Assembly (NCBI RefSeq): GCF_026672425.1
Contig: NZ_JAPPRC010000006.1
Location: forward strand, 372,001-436,000
Source: Pannonibacter sp. SL95
GTDB lineage: Bacteria; Pseudomonadota; Alphaproteobacteria; Rhizobiales; Stappiaceae
Direction of reading: 5' to 3'
Length of the DNA stretch: 64,000 bases
In this document: positions 1 through 9,107 of the stretch, one piece after another
How the letters are laid out: every line of letters starts with the position of its first letter
Position numbering within the stretch: the stretch's first letter is position 1
Notes under the pieces: generated by a model
Databases searched by the model: none
The model's input: only the letters and a program-made list of their open reading frames with translations
Told to the model about the DNA's origin: nothing
Program-made: the position numbers and the translations under genes

Positions 1-627
1 GTCTATCACGGCGGCGAGGGCCGGGTCGTGAAGGACCTGATGGAGGCGCAGATCCTCATCGGCTTCAAGGGCCAGCCCTACAAGTCCAAGGACTATTACG
101 CCGCGCAGATCCTGGCGTCGGTCCTGGGTGGCGGCATGTCCTCGCGTCTGTTCCAGGAAGTGCGGGAAAGCCGCGGCCTCTGCTATGCCATCTATGCCTT
201 CCACTGGGCGTTCCACGACACTGGTCTGTTCGGCGTGCATGCCGCAACGGGCGAAGCGGACATCGCCGAACTGATGCCGGTGCTTGTCGGCGAACTGGAG
301 CGCGCCTGCTCCGATATTTCCGAGGCAGAGGTGGCCCGCGCCAGGGCGCAGATCCGGGCCGGTCTGATGATGGCTCTGGAAAGCCCCGCAGCCCGTGCCG
401 GCCAGATCGCCCGGCAGATGCTGATCCATGGCCGCACGCTGACGCTGGAGGAGATCACGGCACGCATCGACGCCGTCACGGCCGAAAGCGTGCGTGAGGT
501 GGCGATCACCACGTTCGTCAATTCGGCGCCAACGCTGACGGGCCTCGGGCCGGTCGGCTCGATGCTGTCGCTTGACCAGGTGGCGGAGCGGCTGGGCAAG
601 CCTGTTCGCCATCTCGCTTCGGCCTGA
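1..627 (+). CDS. M16-family zinc peptidase (processing-peptidase-like), C-terminal part
   Basis: The reading frame is open from base 1, so the N-terminal half with the HxxEH zinc site lies outside the window. The visible 208 residues look like the C-terminal domain of an M16 (pitrilysin / mitochondrial-processing-peptidase beta type) protein. The glycine-rich loop followed by SSRLFQEVRESRGLCYAIYA is typical of substrate positioning in this family. The stop at 625-627 is 19 bases before the next start, so it is probably co-transcribed with the GNAT gene. Peptidase activity cannot be judged without the missing half. The family assignment is well supported by the SRLFxxxRExxGLxY signature. Confidence 0.85.
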   Translation, partial: VYHGGEGRVVKDLMEAQILIGFKGQPYKSKDYYAAQILASVLGGGMSSRLFQEVRESRGLCYAIYAFHWAFHDTGLFGVHAATGEADIAELMPVLVGELERACSDISEAEVARARAQIRAGLMMALESPAARAGQIARQMLIHGRTLTLEEITARIDAVTAESVREVAITTFVNSAPTLTGLGPVGSMLSLDQVAERLGKPVRHLASA

Positions 628-646
628 CTTCTGCGGAGCGCGCACC

Positions 647-1270
647 ATGGCCCTGCTTCGCTCCTTCGGAGTATCGGAAGCCGAGCCGTTGCTGCAGGGC
701 GAAACGGTTTATCTGCGGCCGCCCGTGATGGCGGACTACCGGCAATGGGCGGAGCTGCGTGAACTGAGCCGGGGGTTCCTGACCCCCTGGGAGCCGGTCT
801 GGCCTGCGGATGACCTGACCCGCTCGGCCTTCCGCCGCCGCTTGCGACGCTACGCTGCCGAGCGGCGGGAAGGGCGCAGCTACCCCTTTTTCCTGTTTTC
901 TGCCGGCGGCGACCAGCTGCTGGGCGGCGCGACCCTGTCCAACATCCGCCGCGGCGTGTCGCAGGCCTGTTCGCTGGGCTACTGGATGGGCGAACCGCAC
1001 GCAGGAAAAGGCCACATGCGCCGGGCTGTCGCCTTGATCATGCCATTCTGTTTCGATGTTCTGCAGCTGCACCGGATCGAAGCCGCCTGCCTGCCATCGA
1101 ACGCGCCGTCGATCCGCATCCTGCAGCGGAGCGGCTTCGTTCAGGAGGGCTACGCACGCCGCTATCTGCACATCAATGGCGCCTGGCAGGATCACCTGCT
1201 GTTCGCCCGCCTCGCCGATGATCCGCTGGTCTCCGGGGCGTTCTCCCCACAATGGACCGCAGCGTCATGA
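647..1270 (+). CDS. GNAT-family N-acetyltransferase, RimJ/RimL type
   Basis: The 207-residue product has the layout of acetyltransferases that modify protein N-termini or small amines using acetyl-CoA. It carries LRPPVMADYRQW near the N-terminus, a central GYWMGEPHAGKGHMRRA segment for acetyl-CoA binding (motif A), and a C-terminal IRILQRSGFVQEGYARRYLHINGAWQDH block typical of RimJ. I chose ATG at 647, because the longer frame from 572 overlaps the upstream gene and starts in unconserved sequence. It follows the M16 peptidase gene closely. The substrate is unknown; ribosomal protein S5 (RimJ) is only a family precedent. Confidence 0.85.
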   Translation: MALLRSFGVSEAEPLLQGETVYLRPPVMADYRQWAELRELSRGFLTPWEPVWPADDLTRSAFRRRLRRYAAERREGRSYPFFLFSAGGDQLLGGATLSNIRRGVSQACSLGYWMGEPHAGKGHMRRAVALIMPFCFDVLQLHRIEAACLPSNAPSIRILQRSGFVQEGYARRYLHINGAWQDHLLFARLADDPLVSGAFSPQWTAAS

Positions 1271-1285
1271 AAGACCCCTTGTGAC

Positions 1286-4222
1286 ATGGCAGGCAACCCG
1301 GTAGTTCTTCGGGCCATGCTTGGCTTTGTTTTTGGGTCGGCGAGCATGCTGCTCCGCCGTGCCGCCGTGTTTCTTGTGCTCGTGCTTGCGCTCCTCGTTG
1401 CCGGGCGTGCCCATGCGCTTGAGCCGATTCCGGTGCCGCTTGACGTCGAAGCGCTGGAACTGACCAAGGCCATCGACATGTATCCGGGCGCCGGTCCGCG
1501 CCTGCAGGTGTCGACCGCTCCCGGGCAGGACGGCATCGTCCGCCGCATCGAGGTGGTCTCGCGCGACGGCATCAACAGCGACTGGGCAGTCTTCGCCCTG
1601 ACCAACACCTCGGACGAGCAGGTCGACCGCCTCATCGTCGCCCCGTTCTATCAGCTCGTCGGCTCGCGCATGTTCTGGCCGGATCTCGGCAAGTCGCGTG
1701 TTGCCTCGATCACCCCCAGCCAGGGCATCGCACCGGAACGGCAGAAGAGCCTTGAGGCGGACGTGTTCCTGGTCACCCTCGACCCTGGCGCCATCGTGAC
1801 CTTTGTCGTCGAATTGACGACACCGGAACTGCCGCAGATCCGCCTGTGGGAACCCGATGCCTACAAGGAAACGGTCAACGCCTACACGCTCTACCGCGGC
1901 ATTATTCTGGGCATCTCCGGCCTGCTGGCGCTGTTCCTGACCATTCTCTTCGTGGTCAAGGGAACCGTGATGTTCCCCGCAACCGCGGCGCTCGCCTGGG
2001 CGGTTCTGGCCTATCTGTGCATCGACTTCGGCTTCTGGAGCCGGGTGTTCAACCTGACCCAGGGCGAGGACCAGCTCTACCGCGCCTCGGCGGAAGTGAT
2101 GCTGGCAGCCAGCCTGATCATCTTCCTCTACGCCTATCTGAACCTGAACCGCTGGCACATCCGCTATTCGCATCTGGCGCTTGGCACGCTGACGCTGCTG
2201 CTTGGCCTGCTGGGTGTTGCCGTCTGGGATCCCTCGATCGCCGCCGGCATTGCCCGCCTGGCGCTCGGCATGATCGGCATCATCGGCTTTGCCACGGTGC
2301 TTGTCCTGGCGCTGCAGGGCTATGACCGCGCGATCATGCTGATACCGACCTGGTTCCTGCTGATTATCTGGCTTGTCGGTTCCGGCATGACGGTCACCGG
2401 CATCATCGCCAACGACATCGTCCAGCCGGCTCTTGGCGGTGGTCTGGTGCTGGTCGTGCTTCTGATCGGCTTCACGGTGATGCAGCATGCCTTTGCCGGC
2501 GGCGCCATCGTGCAAGGTCTGATTTCCGACGTGGAGCGGCGGGCGCTTGCGCTCACAGGTGCCGGCGACATCATCTGGGACTGGGATATCGACCGCGACC
2601 GGATCTTCACCGGCCATGAAGTCGAGGATCTGCTCGGCCTGCGCCATGGCACCCTCGATGGTCCCGCGCGCGACTGGCTTGACGTCCTGCACCCGCAGGA
2701 CCGAGACCGCTTCCGCGCCACGCTGGACGCGGTCATCGACCAGCGCCGCGGCAAGGTGCAGCAGGATTTCCGTCTGCGTTCCGAAGATGGCCATTTCCGC
2801 TGGTTCCGCCTGCGCGCCCGTCCGATCCTGGGATCGGATGCGGAAGTCATCCGCTGCGTCGGCACGCTGCTCGACATCACCGAGCAGAAAACTGCCGAAG
2901 AACGCCTGCTGCATGACGCCGTGCATGACAACCTGACCGGCCTCGCCAACCGCGAGCTGTTCATGGACCGGCTCAATGCGGCGCTGGCCCGCGCGCGCGC
3001 CGATGGCGCGATCAAGCCTTCGGTGCTGATCCTCAATCTCGACCGGTTCAAGCAGATCAACGACGGCATTGGCCTGTCGGCAGGCGATTCCATCCTGCTG
3101 ACCATTGCCCGCCGGCTCGACCGCCTGATCCAGCCGCAGGATTCACTCGCCCGCCTCAACGGCGACCAGTACGGCCTGATCCTCCTGTCGGAGCAGGAAG
3201 CCGACCGCATTGCCCAGGTGGCGGACGCCTTGCGCAAGGCCGTGCGCGCGCCGATCACCTATGGCGACCGCGAGGTCTTCCTCACCTGTTCCATCGGTTT
3301 TGCGTTGCATGACGGCGGCAAACAGACCTCGGAAGAACTGGTGACCGATGCCGAGATCGCGCTGAACCACGCCAAGCGCCTTGGCGGTGACCGTCAGGAA
3401 GTGTTCCGTCCGATCCTGCGTCCGCTTGGACGCAACGTGATCGACCTGGAAGGCGACCTGCGCAAGGCAATAAAGGACGGCGAGCTCGGCGTCTATTTCC
3501 AGCCCATCGTGCGCCTGTCGGACCAGTCGGTGGCCGGCTTCGAGGTCCTGTCGCGCTGGAAGCATCCCAAGCGCGGCCAGATCGCGCCCAGCGAGTTTAT
3601 CCCGATTGCCGAGCAGTCCGGCCTGATCAACGAGCTGGGGCTCTATGTCCTGACCAAGGGCGCAAAGCAACTGGCCGAGTGGCAGGACAAGATCCGCACA
3701 CCTGTGCCGCTGTTTGTCTCGGTCAACATCTCGTCCCGCCAGCTGCTGCGCCATGACCTCATCAACGAGGTGAAGGCGATCCTGTCACGCAGCCGCATCG
3801 CGCCGGGCACCCTGAAGCTGGAACTGACCGAATCCATCGTCATGGCCAATCCGGAGTATTCGGCCAAGGTGCTGGAGCGCCTGCGGGCGCTCGGGGCCGG
3901 CCTGTCGCTGGACGACTTCGGCACCGGCTATTCGTCGCTGAGCTATCTCCAGCGCTTCCCGTTCGATACGATCAAGATCGACCAGTCCTTCGTGCGCCCC
4001 AATGGCCGTGCGGCCCGCCCGGTCATCCTGCGCTCCATCGTTGCCCTTGGCCACGACCTCGGCATGGCCGTGGTGGCGGAGGGCGCTGAGGGCGAGTCCG
4101 ATGCGCTGGAACTGCTGCAGCTCGGCTGCGAATACGCGCAGGGTTATTTCTTCGGCGAAGCAATGACCGCCGAGGAAGCAACCGCCTACATCCGCAAGGC
4201 CTATGACGCCTTGCCGGCGTGA
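1286..4222 (+). CDS. Membrane PAS-GGDEF-EAL c-di-GMP signalling protein
   Basis: This is a 978-residue sensor. A signal peptide-like segment (best if translation starts at Met21, base 1346) is followed by a periplasmic domain to about residue 200, a block of about seven hydrophobic helices (about 205-410), a PAS domain (about 415-540), a GGDEF domain (about 550-700) and an EAL domain (about 715-970). The GGDEF signature is degenerate (NGDQY, starting at N625), so cyclase activity is unlikely. The EAL domain keeps FEVLSRW (Glu753), LELTES, DDFGTGYSS and KIDQSF, so c-di-GMP phosphodiesterase activity is plausible, with the usual Ala replaced by Val. The periplasmic-plus-7TM layout resembles 7TMR-DISM receptors. 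The ligand is unknown. Confidence 0.9.
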   Translation: MAGNPVVLRAMLGFVFGSASMLLRRAAVFLVLVLALLVAGRAHALEPIPVPLDVEALELTKAIDMYPGAGPRLQVSTAPGQDGIVRRIEVVSRDGINSDWAVFALTNTSDEQVDRLIVAPFYQLVGSRMFWPDLGKSRVASITPSQGIAPERQKSLEADVFLVTLDPGAIVTFVVELTTPELPQIRLWEPDAYKETVNAYTLYRGIILGISGLLALFLTILFVVKGTVMFPATAALAWAVLAYLCIDFGFWSRVFNLTQGEDQLYRASAEVMLAASLIIFLYAYLNLNRWHIRYSHLALGTLTLLLGLLGVAVWDPSIAAGIARLALGMIGIIGFATVLVLALQGYDRAIMLIPTWFLLIIWLVGSGMTVTGIIANDIVQPALGGGLVLVVLLIGFTVMQHAFAGGAIVQGLISDVERRALALTGAGDIIWDWDIDRDRIFTGHEVEDLLGLRHGTLDGPARDWLDVLHPQDRDRFRATLDAVIDQRRGKVQQDFRLRSEDGHFRWFRLRARPILGSDAEVIRCVGTLLDITEQKTAEERLLHDAVHDNLTGLANRELFMDRLNAALARARADGAIKPSVLILNLDRFKQINDGIGLSAGDSILLTIARRLDRLIQPQDSLARLNGDQYGLILLSEQEADRIAQVADALRKAVRAPITYGDREVFLTCSIGFALHDGGKQTSEELVTDAEIALNHAKRLGGDRQEVFRPILRPLGRNVIDLEGDLRKAIKDGELGVYFQPIVRLSDQSVAGFEVLSRWKHPKRGQIAPSEFIPIAEQSGLINELGLYVLTKGAKQLAEWQDKIRTPVPLFVSVNISSRQLLRHDLINEVKAILSRSRIAPGTLKLELTESIVMANPEYSAKVLERLRALGAGLSLDDFGTGYSSLSYLQRFPFDTIKIDQSFVRPNGRAARPVILRSIVALGHDLGMAVVAEGAEGESDALELLQLGCEYAQGYFFGEAMTAEEATAYIRKAYDALPA

Positions 4223-4469
4223 GACTTTGAGCCACGCAAGCGTGAAGTACCGGCTCAACCAGCCCAGCCATGACGTCGGGCGGCGCACAGATCCTCTGCC
4301 GTCATCCCCGCCTTGTGCGGGGATCCATTCCGCAGCGCTCTAATGACGCCCGAACGCGCTGGCATTTGCGATTAGATCCCCGCACAAGGCGGGGATGACG
4401 ACCGTGTTGGGGATTATCCGGTATCTGCACCGCTAGCGCGATGCCATGCCAACTGGCTTGCCGCCGGGC
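4223..4469. repeat. Intergenic REPIN-like inverted pair
   Basis: This is a convergent gap between the GGDEF/EAL gene and the lipid kinase gene. A 27-base palindromic element (GTCATCCCCGCCTTGTGCGG, continuing to GGATCCAT) lies at 4301-4327, and its inverted copy (GATCCCCGCACAAGGCGGGG, then ATGAC) at 4375-4399, separated by about 47 bases. Each arm can fold on CCCCGCcttGTGCGGGG. The same element recurs at 22.3, 42.0-42.4 and 50.7 kb. I see no gene in this stretch. A function as a bidirectional transcription stop is possible but there is no T-run. Confidence 0.85.
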
Positions 4470-5414
4470 TCAGGGAACGATGATGGAGACCGGCAGCGGG
4501 GCCGGCTCGATGGTCAGCGGCGTGACGCCGAACGGGTCGCCGTCCACCTGTGCCGGCACGCGCCGGGCTGCGGTGATGCTGATGCGCTCCGCACTGAAGA
4601 CCTTGACGCCGCGAGCCCTGTCGAGCCGTCCCATCATCAGCGCCAGCCCGTAGCGCAGCGCCGAGAGCGCGTTGTCCTCAGCAAGCGTCACCAGATGCAG
4701 CCCGGGCTCGGTCACCGACGCCTCACGGCACACGACGAAGGGGCCGCCATAGCAGCGGCTCTTGGTGGCAATGGCGAGCCGGCAAGTCATGAGTTCCCCG
4801 TCCGCCTCGACGATGAGATCCTCCCCCTTGCGCGACAACGCGACTTCCACCCCGATCATGCCGTAGGCGAGCTTGCCCAGCCGTCGCTTCAGCGACAGCG
4901 GCACGGCATGCACCACTTCCGCGTCGAAACCGGCCGAGGCCATCAGCACGAAGGGCCGGCCGTTGGCGAGGCCATAATACAGCGGTTTGGTCCGGCGGCG
5001 GGCGATCATGGCCGCAATGGCATCCGCCTTGCGCGGCAGGTCAAGCTCGGCGGCAAGCACATTCGCCGTCCCGGACGGGATCACGGCCAGGGCAGGGGGA
5101 TTGGCGTTGTGCTGAAAACCGGTGATCGCCTCATTGACCGAACCGTCGCCGCCTGCGACTGCAAGAATGCCGGTGGCAAGGCCGGGGTTGGCGGCGATCT
5201 CGCCGATCTCACCGGCGCGCTTGGTCAGGTGCAGCGTGACTGCATAGCCGCTGTTGGTCAGCCCCTTGCAGATCGCCTCGAGGCGGGCAGGGCGATAGCT
5301 GCCGGAGGTCGGATTGGCCAGGATCAGCACCGTCCGGGCCGCATCTGCCGTCATGTCCGTCTGCGACGGGCTGACCGTGTCCGGCTGCGGATCGGCTTTA
5401 CGCAGGGCCATCAT
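4470..5414 (-). CDS. Diacylglycerol kinase-family lipid kinase (YegS/DagK-like)
   Basis: The 314-residue protein has the motif set of the DAGK catalytic family: ILANPTSGS near residue 30, [11 protein letters not shown] for nucleotide binding (the GGDGT-type motif), [13 protein letters not shown], and a C-terminal QVDGDPFG. These proteins phosphorylate diacylglycerol, ceramide, sphingosine or phosphatidylglycerol using ATP. The lipid cannot be told from the sequence. Its ATG (5412-5414) overlaps the stop of rnhA in an ATGA arrangement, so it is the last gene of the ispH-thrB-rnhA unit and is probably translationally coupled. The first 20 residues are unconserved, so an internal Met ([12 protein letters not shown]) is an alternative start. 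Confidence 0.9.
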   Translation of the reverse strand: MMALRKADPQPDTVSPSQTDMTADAARTVLILANPTSGSYRPARLEAICKGLTNSGYAVTLHLTKRAGEIGEIAANPGLATGILAVAGGDGSVNEAITGFQHNANPPALAVIPSGTANVLAAELDLPRKADAIAAMIARRRTKPLYYGLANGRPFVLMASAGFDAEVVHAVPLSLKRRLGKLAYGMIGVEVALSRKGEDLIVEADGELMTCRLAIATKSRCYGGPFVVCREASVTEPGLHLVTLAEDNALSALRYGLALMMGRLDRARGVKVFSAERISITAARRVPAQVDGDPFGVTPLTIEPAPLPVSIIVP

Positions 5415-5893
5415 GCGCCGGTCTCCGCCGCGCCTCCACGGCCCCGCTGGTACGGCTTCATGCCGAGCCGGGCGAGTTCATCGGCGCGCTCGTTTTCCGG
5501 ATGGCCGGCGTGGCCCTTGACCCAGTGCCAGGAAATCTGGTGCCGGCGCTGCGCCTCATCCAGCGCCTGCCACAGCTCGGCGTTCTTCACCGGCTTCTTG
5601 TCCGCTGTGCGCCAGTTGTTGCGCTTCCAGTTGAACAGCCACTTGGTGATGCCATCGCGCACATAGACGCTGTCGGTGTAGAGATCGACAGTACAGGCGC
5701 GTTTCAAGGCATTCAGCGCCTCGATCGCGGCCATCAGCTCCATGCGGTTGTTGGTGGTGTCGGCGGCCCCGCCATTCAGCTCGCGCTCATGCGGGCCGAA
5801 GCGCAGGATCGCGCCCCATCCACCCGGCCCGGGATTCCCCGAACAGGCACCGTCCGTATAGATCACCACGCGCTCGCCATCGCTCTCGCTCAT
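5411..5893 (-). CDS. rnhA: Ribonuclease HI
   Basis: The 160-residue enzyme is close to the usual 150-160 of bacterial RNase HI. It degrades RNA in RNA-DNA hybrids using two metal ions. The catalytic carboxylates are visible in order: Asp in [12 protein letters not shown], Glu in [12 protein letters not shown], Asp in LYTDSVYV and Asp in [12 protein letters not shown]. The basic [16 protein letters not shown] handle region is present. I chose the ATG at 5893, which begins [15 protein letters not shown]; it overlaps the thrB stop as ATGA. The longer open frame extending to 6163 is a shadow of thrB. Confidence 0.97.
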   Translation of the reverse strand: MSESDGERVVIYTDGACSGNPGPGGWGAILRFGPHERELNGGAADTTNNRMELMAAIEALNALKRACTVDLYTDSVYVRDGITKWLFNWKRNNWRTADKKPVKNAELWQALDEAQRRHQISWHWVKGHAGHPENERADELARLGMKPYQRGRGGAAETGA

Positions 5894-6855
5894 GCGCTCA
5901 GACCATAGTCGCGGCCAGACCGGGCGCTGCGGTGGAAGCGGAGCTTCTTGAGATATTCCATCGGATCCTTGGGCGTCACCAGCGCACCGGGGGGCACGCG
6001 CAGCCAGTCGTACAGGCGGGTCAGCAGGAAGCGCAGGGCCGCGCCGCGCGCGAGCACCGGAAGCGCTGCAAACTCGGCTTCCGTGAAGGGCCGGACCTTG
6101 CGATAGGCATTGAGCAGCGCCCGCGCCTTGGTCACGTTGAACGAGCCGTCGGCCTCGAAGCACCAGGCGTTCATGCAGATGACCACGTCATAGGCAAAGG
6201 CGTCGGTGCAGGCGAAATAGAAGTCGATCAGGCCCGACAGCTCGTTGCCGAGGAAGAACACGTTGTCGGGGAACAGGTCGGCGTGAATGACGCCAGACGG
6301 AAGCCCCTTCGGCCAGTTGCCCTCCAGGAACGTCAGTTCGTCGGCAAGTTCCTGTGCAAGGCCGGGCGACACCGTATCAGCCTGGGCTTCGCAGCCCTCG
6401 TAAAGCGGCCGCCAGCCGGTCACGTCCAGCGCGTTCTTGCGCGTCATGGCAAAGTCGCTGCCGGCAAGATGCAGCTGCGCCAGAGCCTCGCCGAGCGCTG
6501 CGCAATGTTCCAGCCTTGGCCGGCGCACCCACATGCCATCAAGGAAGGTCACCATGGCGGCCGGGCGCCCGGCCAGTGTGCCGAGCATGGCGCCATCCTC
6601 GGTTTCCAGCGGCTGCGGGCAGTTGATGTCCTTCATCGCCAGATGCTGCATGAGGCCGATGAAGAACGGCAGGTCATCCGGGTTCACGCGCTTCTCATAG
6701 AGCGTCAGGATGAAGTGCCCGGCCTCGGTGTGGACGAGGAAATTGGAATTCTCCACGCCCTCGGCAATGCCCTTGAACGAGAGGAGACGGCCAATGCCGT
6801 ATCGGGCGACAAAGGCGGCAAGGTCTTCGTCGGCAACTTCGGTATAGACGGCCAT
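5890..6855 (-). CDS. thrB: Homoserine kinase, ThrB type II (choline kinase-like fold)
   Basis: This 321-residue kinase phosphorylates homoserine to O-phosphohomoserine on the way to threonine. It belongs to the aminoglycoside-phosphotransferase-like ThrB of alphaproteobacteria and pseudomonads, not the GHMP-type ThrB. Evidence is the N-terminal [20 protein letters not shown] block, [13 protein letters not shown], and the catalytic [14 protein letters not shown] (HxDxxxxN) followed by [16 protein letters not shown], which supplies the metal-binding Asp. It sits between ispH (6-base gap) and rnhA (ATGA overlap). That order, ispH-thrB-rnhA, is common in Hyphomicrobiales. Confidence 0.95.
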   Translation of the reverse strand: MAVYTEVADEDLAAFVARYGIGRLLSFKGIAEGVENSNFLVHTEAGHFILTLYEKRVNPDDLPFFIGLMQHLAMKDINCPQPLETEDGAMLGTLAGRPAAMVTFLDGMWVRRPRLEHCAALGEALAQLHLAGSDFAMTRKNALDVTGWRPLYEGCEAQADTVSPGLAQELADELTFLEGNWPKGLPSGVIHADLFPDNVFFLGNELSGLIDFYFACTDAFAYDVVICMNAWCFEADGSFNVTKARALLNAYRKVRPFTEAEFAALPVLARGAALRFLLTRLYDWLRVPPGALVTPKDPMEYLKKLRFHRSARSGRDYGLSA

Positions 6856-6861
6856 GTCGGG

Positions 6862-7863
6862 CTACTCGGCGGCGCTGGCGCTGGGGGCGTCCGCCATGGG
6901 GCGAAGCTCGCGCGGCAGGTTGAAGGCGATGGTTTCTTCCGCGGTCCGGACTTCTTCCACCGAAACGGTGAAGCGCTCGGCAAAGGCGGCGATGATTTCC
7001 TCGACCAGGGTTTCCGGTGCCGATGCACCTGCGGTCAGACCGAGGCTGGTGATGCCGGCAAAGTCGTCCCAGTTCAGCTCGCAGGCGCGCTGCACCAGCA
7101 CCGCCGTGGCGCAGCCGGCCCGCTCGGCCACTTCCCGCAGCCGCTGCGAGTTAGACGAGTTGGGGGCACCAACGACGATCATGGCATCCACCTGCGGCGC
7201 GACCACCTTCACCGCATCCTGGCGGTTGGTGGTGGCGTAGCAGATGTCTTCCTTGTGCGGGGCGACGATATCGGGGAAGCGCTCTTTCAGCACCTCGACG
7301 ATGCCCTTGGTGTCGTCAACGGACAGGGTGGTCTGGGTGATGAAGGCAAGCTGCAGACCGGTGCGCGGCTGATAGTTGCGCGCGTCGTCTTCGGTCTCGA
7401 TCAGCGACACGGTTCCGGCAGGCAGCTGGCCCATGGTGCCGATCACTTCCGGATGGCCGGCGTGGCCGATCAGCAGGATCTCCCGGTCGCGGCGGAAATG
7501 GATCTCGGCTTCCTTGTGCACCTTGGAAACGAGCGGGCAGGTGGCATCAAGGTAGAACATGTTGCGCCCGCGCGCGTCTTCCGGCACGGACTTGGGCACA
7601 CCATGGGCGGAAAAGATCACCGGGCGTTCGCGGTCCTCAACCGGGATCTCGTCCAGCTCCTCGACGAACACGGCGCCCTTGGCCTTCAGCCCGTCAACGA
7701 CAAAACGATTGTGCACGATTTCGTGGCGCACGTAGACCGGACGTCCGAACCGGGCAAGGGCCAGTTCGACGATCTGGATGGCGCGATCAACGCCCGCGCA
7801 AAAGCCGCGCGGCGCACACAGTTTTACTGCCAGAGCCGGAAGGGCTCCCGCTGGCTCGGTCAT
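6862..7863 (-). CDS. ispH: 4-hydroxy-3-methylbut-2-enyl diphosphate reductase
   Basis: IspH is the last enzyme of the non-mevalonate isoprenoid pathway. It uses a 4Fe-4S cluster to make IPP and DMAPP from HMBPP. The three cluster cysteines are recognisable in [25 protein letters not shown] and [41 protein letters not shown] and [11 protein letters not shown] are further family motifs. The start at 7863 (MTEPAG) is preferred because AAGGA lies 7-8 bases upstream; an in-frame ATG at 7887 would add eight residues. The 333-residue length is normal. It is the first gene of the ispH-thrB-rnhA-lipid kinase operon. Confidence 0.96.
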   Translation of the reverse strand: MTEPAGALPALAVKLCAPRGFCAGVDRAIQIVELALARFGRPVYVRHEIVHNRFVVDGLKAKGAVFVEELDEIPVEDRERPVIFSAHGVPKSVPEDARGRNMFYLDATCPLVSKVHKEAEIHFRRDREILLIGHAGHPEVIGTMGQLPAGTVSLIETEDDARNYQPRTGLQLAFITQTTLSVDDTKGIVEVLKERFPDIVAPHKEDICYATTNRQDAVKVVAPQVDAMIVVGAPNSSNSQRLREVAERAGCATAVLVQRACELNWDDFAGITSLGLTAGASAPETLVEEIIAAFAERFTVSVEEVRTAEETIAFNLPRELRPMADAPSASAAE

Positions 7864-8040
7864 GTCGGATCCTTGAGCATGGCTCATGGGCGCAATAGAG
7901 GGTTGCCCCCCGTGCCTGTCAAGTGAAATGCCTTTCCTGATCAACGCCAAAGGCCGCTGATGCGGCTCCCGGCCTCGCCAAGCATCAGGTGACCTGATAT
8001 AGACACGGGTCGATTTCTTCGTGAACGAGTGGACAATCGC

Positions 8041-8673
8041 ATGCTGAACGCCAAGTGCCCTGCCGTCCGTAAGTCCTTTTCCCGTACGGCGCTTGCCCTC
8101 GTTCTGGCCGCATTGGTGGCCGGGTGCGGTCTGACAGGGGACGACACGAGTTCGTCCACGCCGTCCTCGGGAACGGGCAGTGTCGTCACCAGCATCGTCA
8201 CCACCGGCCAGGGTCCGATCAAGGTCGACCCGCGCACCTTCGAGCAGCAGCCCAACTGCCCGCGTCTCGAACTTCGGTCCGAGACGTTCCTGATCATGAA
8301 ATACGAGAAGGGCAAGCAGGACGATCCGCGCCATCTGCTCTACCAGGCCAGCGTCGAGAACTGGGCCCGCGAGTGCATCCGCGTTGGCGATCAGGTCCAG
8401 GTCAAGATCGGCCTGTCCGGCCGTGTCACGCCGGGACCGGTGTGGCCGGGCGGCGAGATCGTGCTGCCCTTGCGCGTTTCGCTGATCAGCGGCAGCTCGG
8501 ACGACAAGCCGCTGCGCAGCGAACTGTTCTCCATCCCGGTCACCGTCGGCTCCGGCGCGCCGGCCGAGATCTGGACGCTGGTCGATGAGTCCTTCACGGT
8601 CTCGTCCGAACCCGGCCAGCGGGTGATCTTCGGTTTCGATGAAAGCAACCAGAAGCCCGGCAAGCGCCTCTGA
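8041..8673 (+). CDS. Predicted lipoprotein of unknown function
   Basis: The 210-residue product begins with a basic stretch, a hydrophobic core ([13 protein letters not shown]) and a lipobox LVAGC with Cys29 as the lipidation site. Residues +2 and later ([10 protein letters not shown]) suggest outer-membrane retention. The mature part has no motif I recognise; it is predicted soluble and rich in beta-strand-like stretches ([16 protein letters not shown]). The frame can also start at GTG 8029, four codons earlier. It is divergent from ispH. Function unknown. Confidence 0.75.
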   Translation: MLNAKCPAVRKSFSRTALALVLAALVAGCGLTGDDTSSSTPSSGTGSVVTSIVTTGQGPIKVDPRTFEQQPNCPRLELRSETFLIMKYEKGKQDDPRHLLYQASVENWARECIRVGDQVQVKIGLSGRVTPGPVWPGGEIVLPLRVSLISGSSDDKPLRSELFSIPVTVGSGAPAEIWTLVDESFTVSSEPGQRVIFGFDESNQKPGKRL

Positions 8674-8814
8674 AATCCGCGCTGCGCCGCCGTTTTCCGG
8701 CAAAGAAACCATGCACGCGGCGCGTATTGACAATCGCAGGGCGGAATCAGACAATCCGCGCGCCGGTTCGGGTCGTGACGAGTCGGTGAGGGGCAGGTTT
8801 TGCCCTTGAAAAAG

Positions 8815-9060
8815 CGACAGCGGGAGAGGCTGGACGAGGGGGCATTGCCAGGCATGGCAGGGCTCGCGGGCGCCAGCGCCGAAGGAGCAACCGCCCCGGA
8901 AACTCTCAGGCAAAAGGACCGCTTCGCTTCGACGCTCTGGAAAGCAGTGCGCAGGCTTATGCCCGCGTGCTCACCGAAGGAGTAACCGGTGCTGCGCAGG
9001 AACTAGACCTGCGCGATTGCCGGGAAATCTCTCAGGTACTCGGACAGAGGGGGTGGTGGA
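8815..9060 (+). ncRNA. Tandem glycine riboswitch (gcvT element)
   Basis: Two consecutive glycine aptamers precede gcvT. Aptamer 1 runs from CGGGAGAGGCT (8821) through GCCGAAGGAGCAACCGCC (8877-8894) to GGAAACTCTCAGGCAAAAGG (8899-8918). Aptamer 2 runs from the linker TCTGGAAAGCAGTG (about 8936) through CACCGAAGGAGTAACCGG (8972-8989) to GGGAAATCTCTCAGGTACTC (9022-9041) and GGACAGAGGGGG. These are the hallmark conserved strings of the class. It is established that glycine binding turns on gcv expression, so that excess glycine is oxidised. I cannot place the expression platform exactly; it must lie between about 9041 and the gcvT start at 9108. Confidence 0.95.
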
Positions 9061-9107
9061 TGGGTCGCTTGCGGTCCGTTCCGGCACCCTTGCGACGAGG
9101 ACCTTTG

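Noticed and set aside
1265-2926. 553-codon open frame on the minus strand
   Set aside because: It is the antisense of the PAS/GGDEF/EAL gene. It is rich in Arg, Asp, Gln and Gly, and no family motif is visible, as in other shadows of high-GC genes.
5932-7926. 664-codon plus-strand open frame across thrB and ispH
   Set aside because: It is opposite two well-identified genes and has low-complexity antisense composition.
9060-9107. gcvT start at ATG 9060
   Set aside because: It is inside or directly at the end of the riboswitch. ATG 9108 has a better ribosome site and matches the family N-terminus, though 9060 is not excluded.
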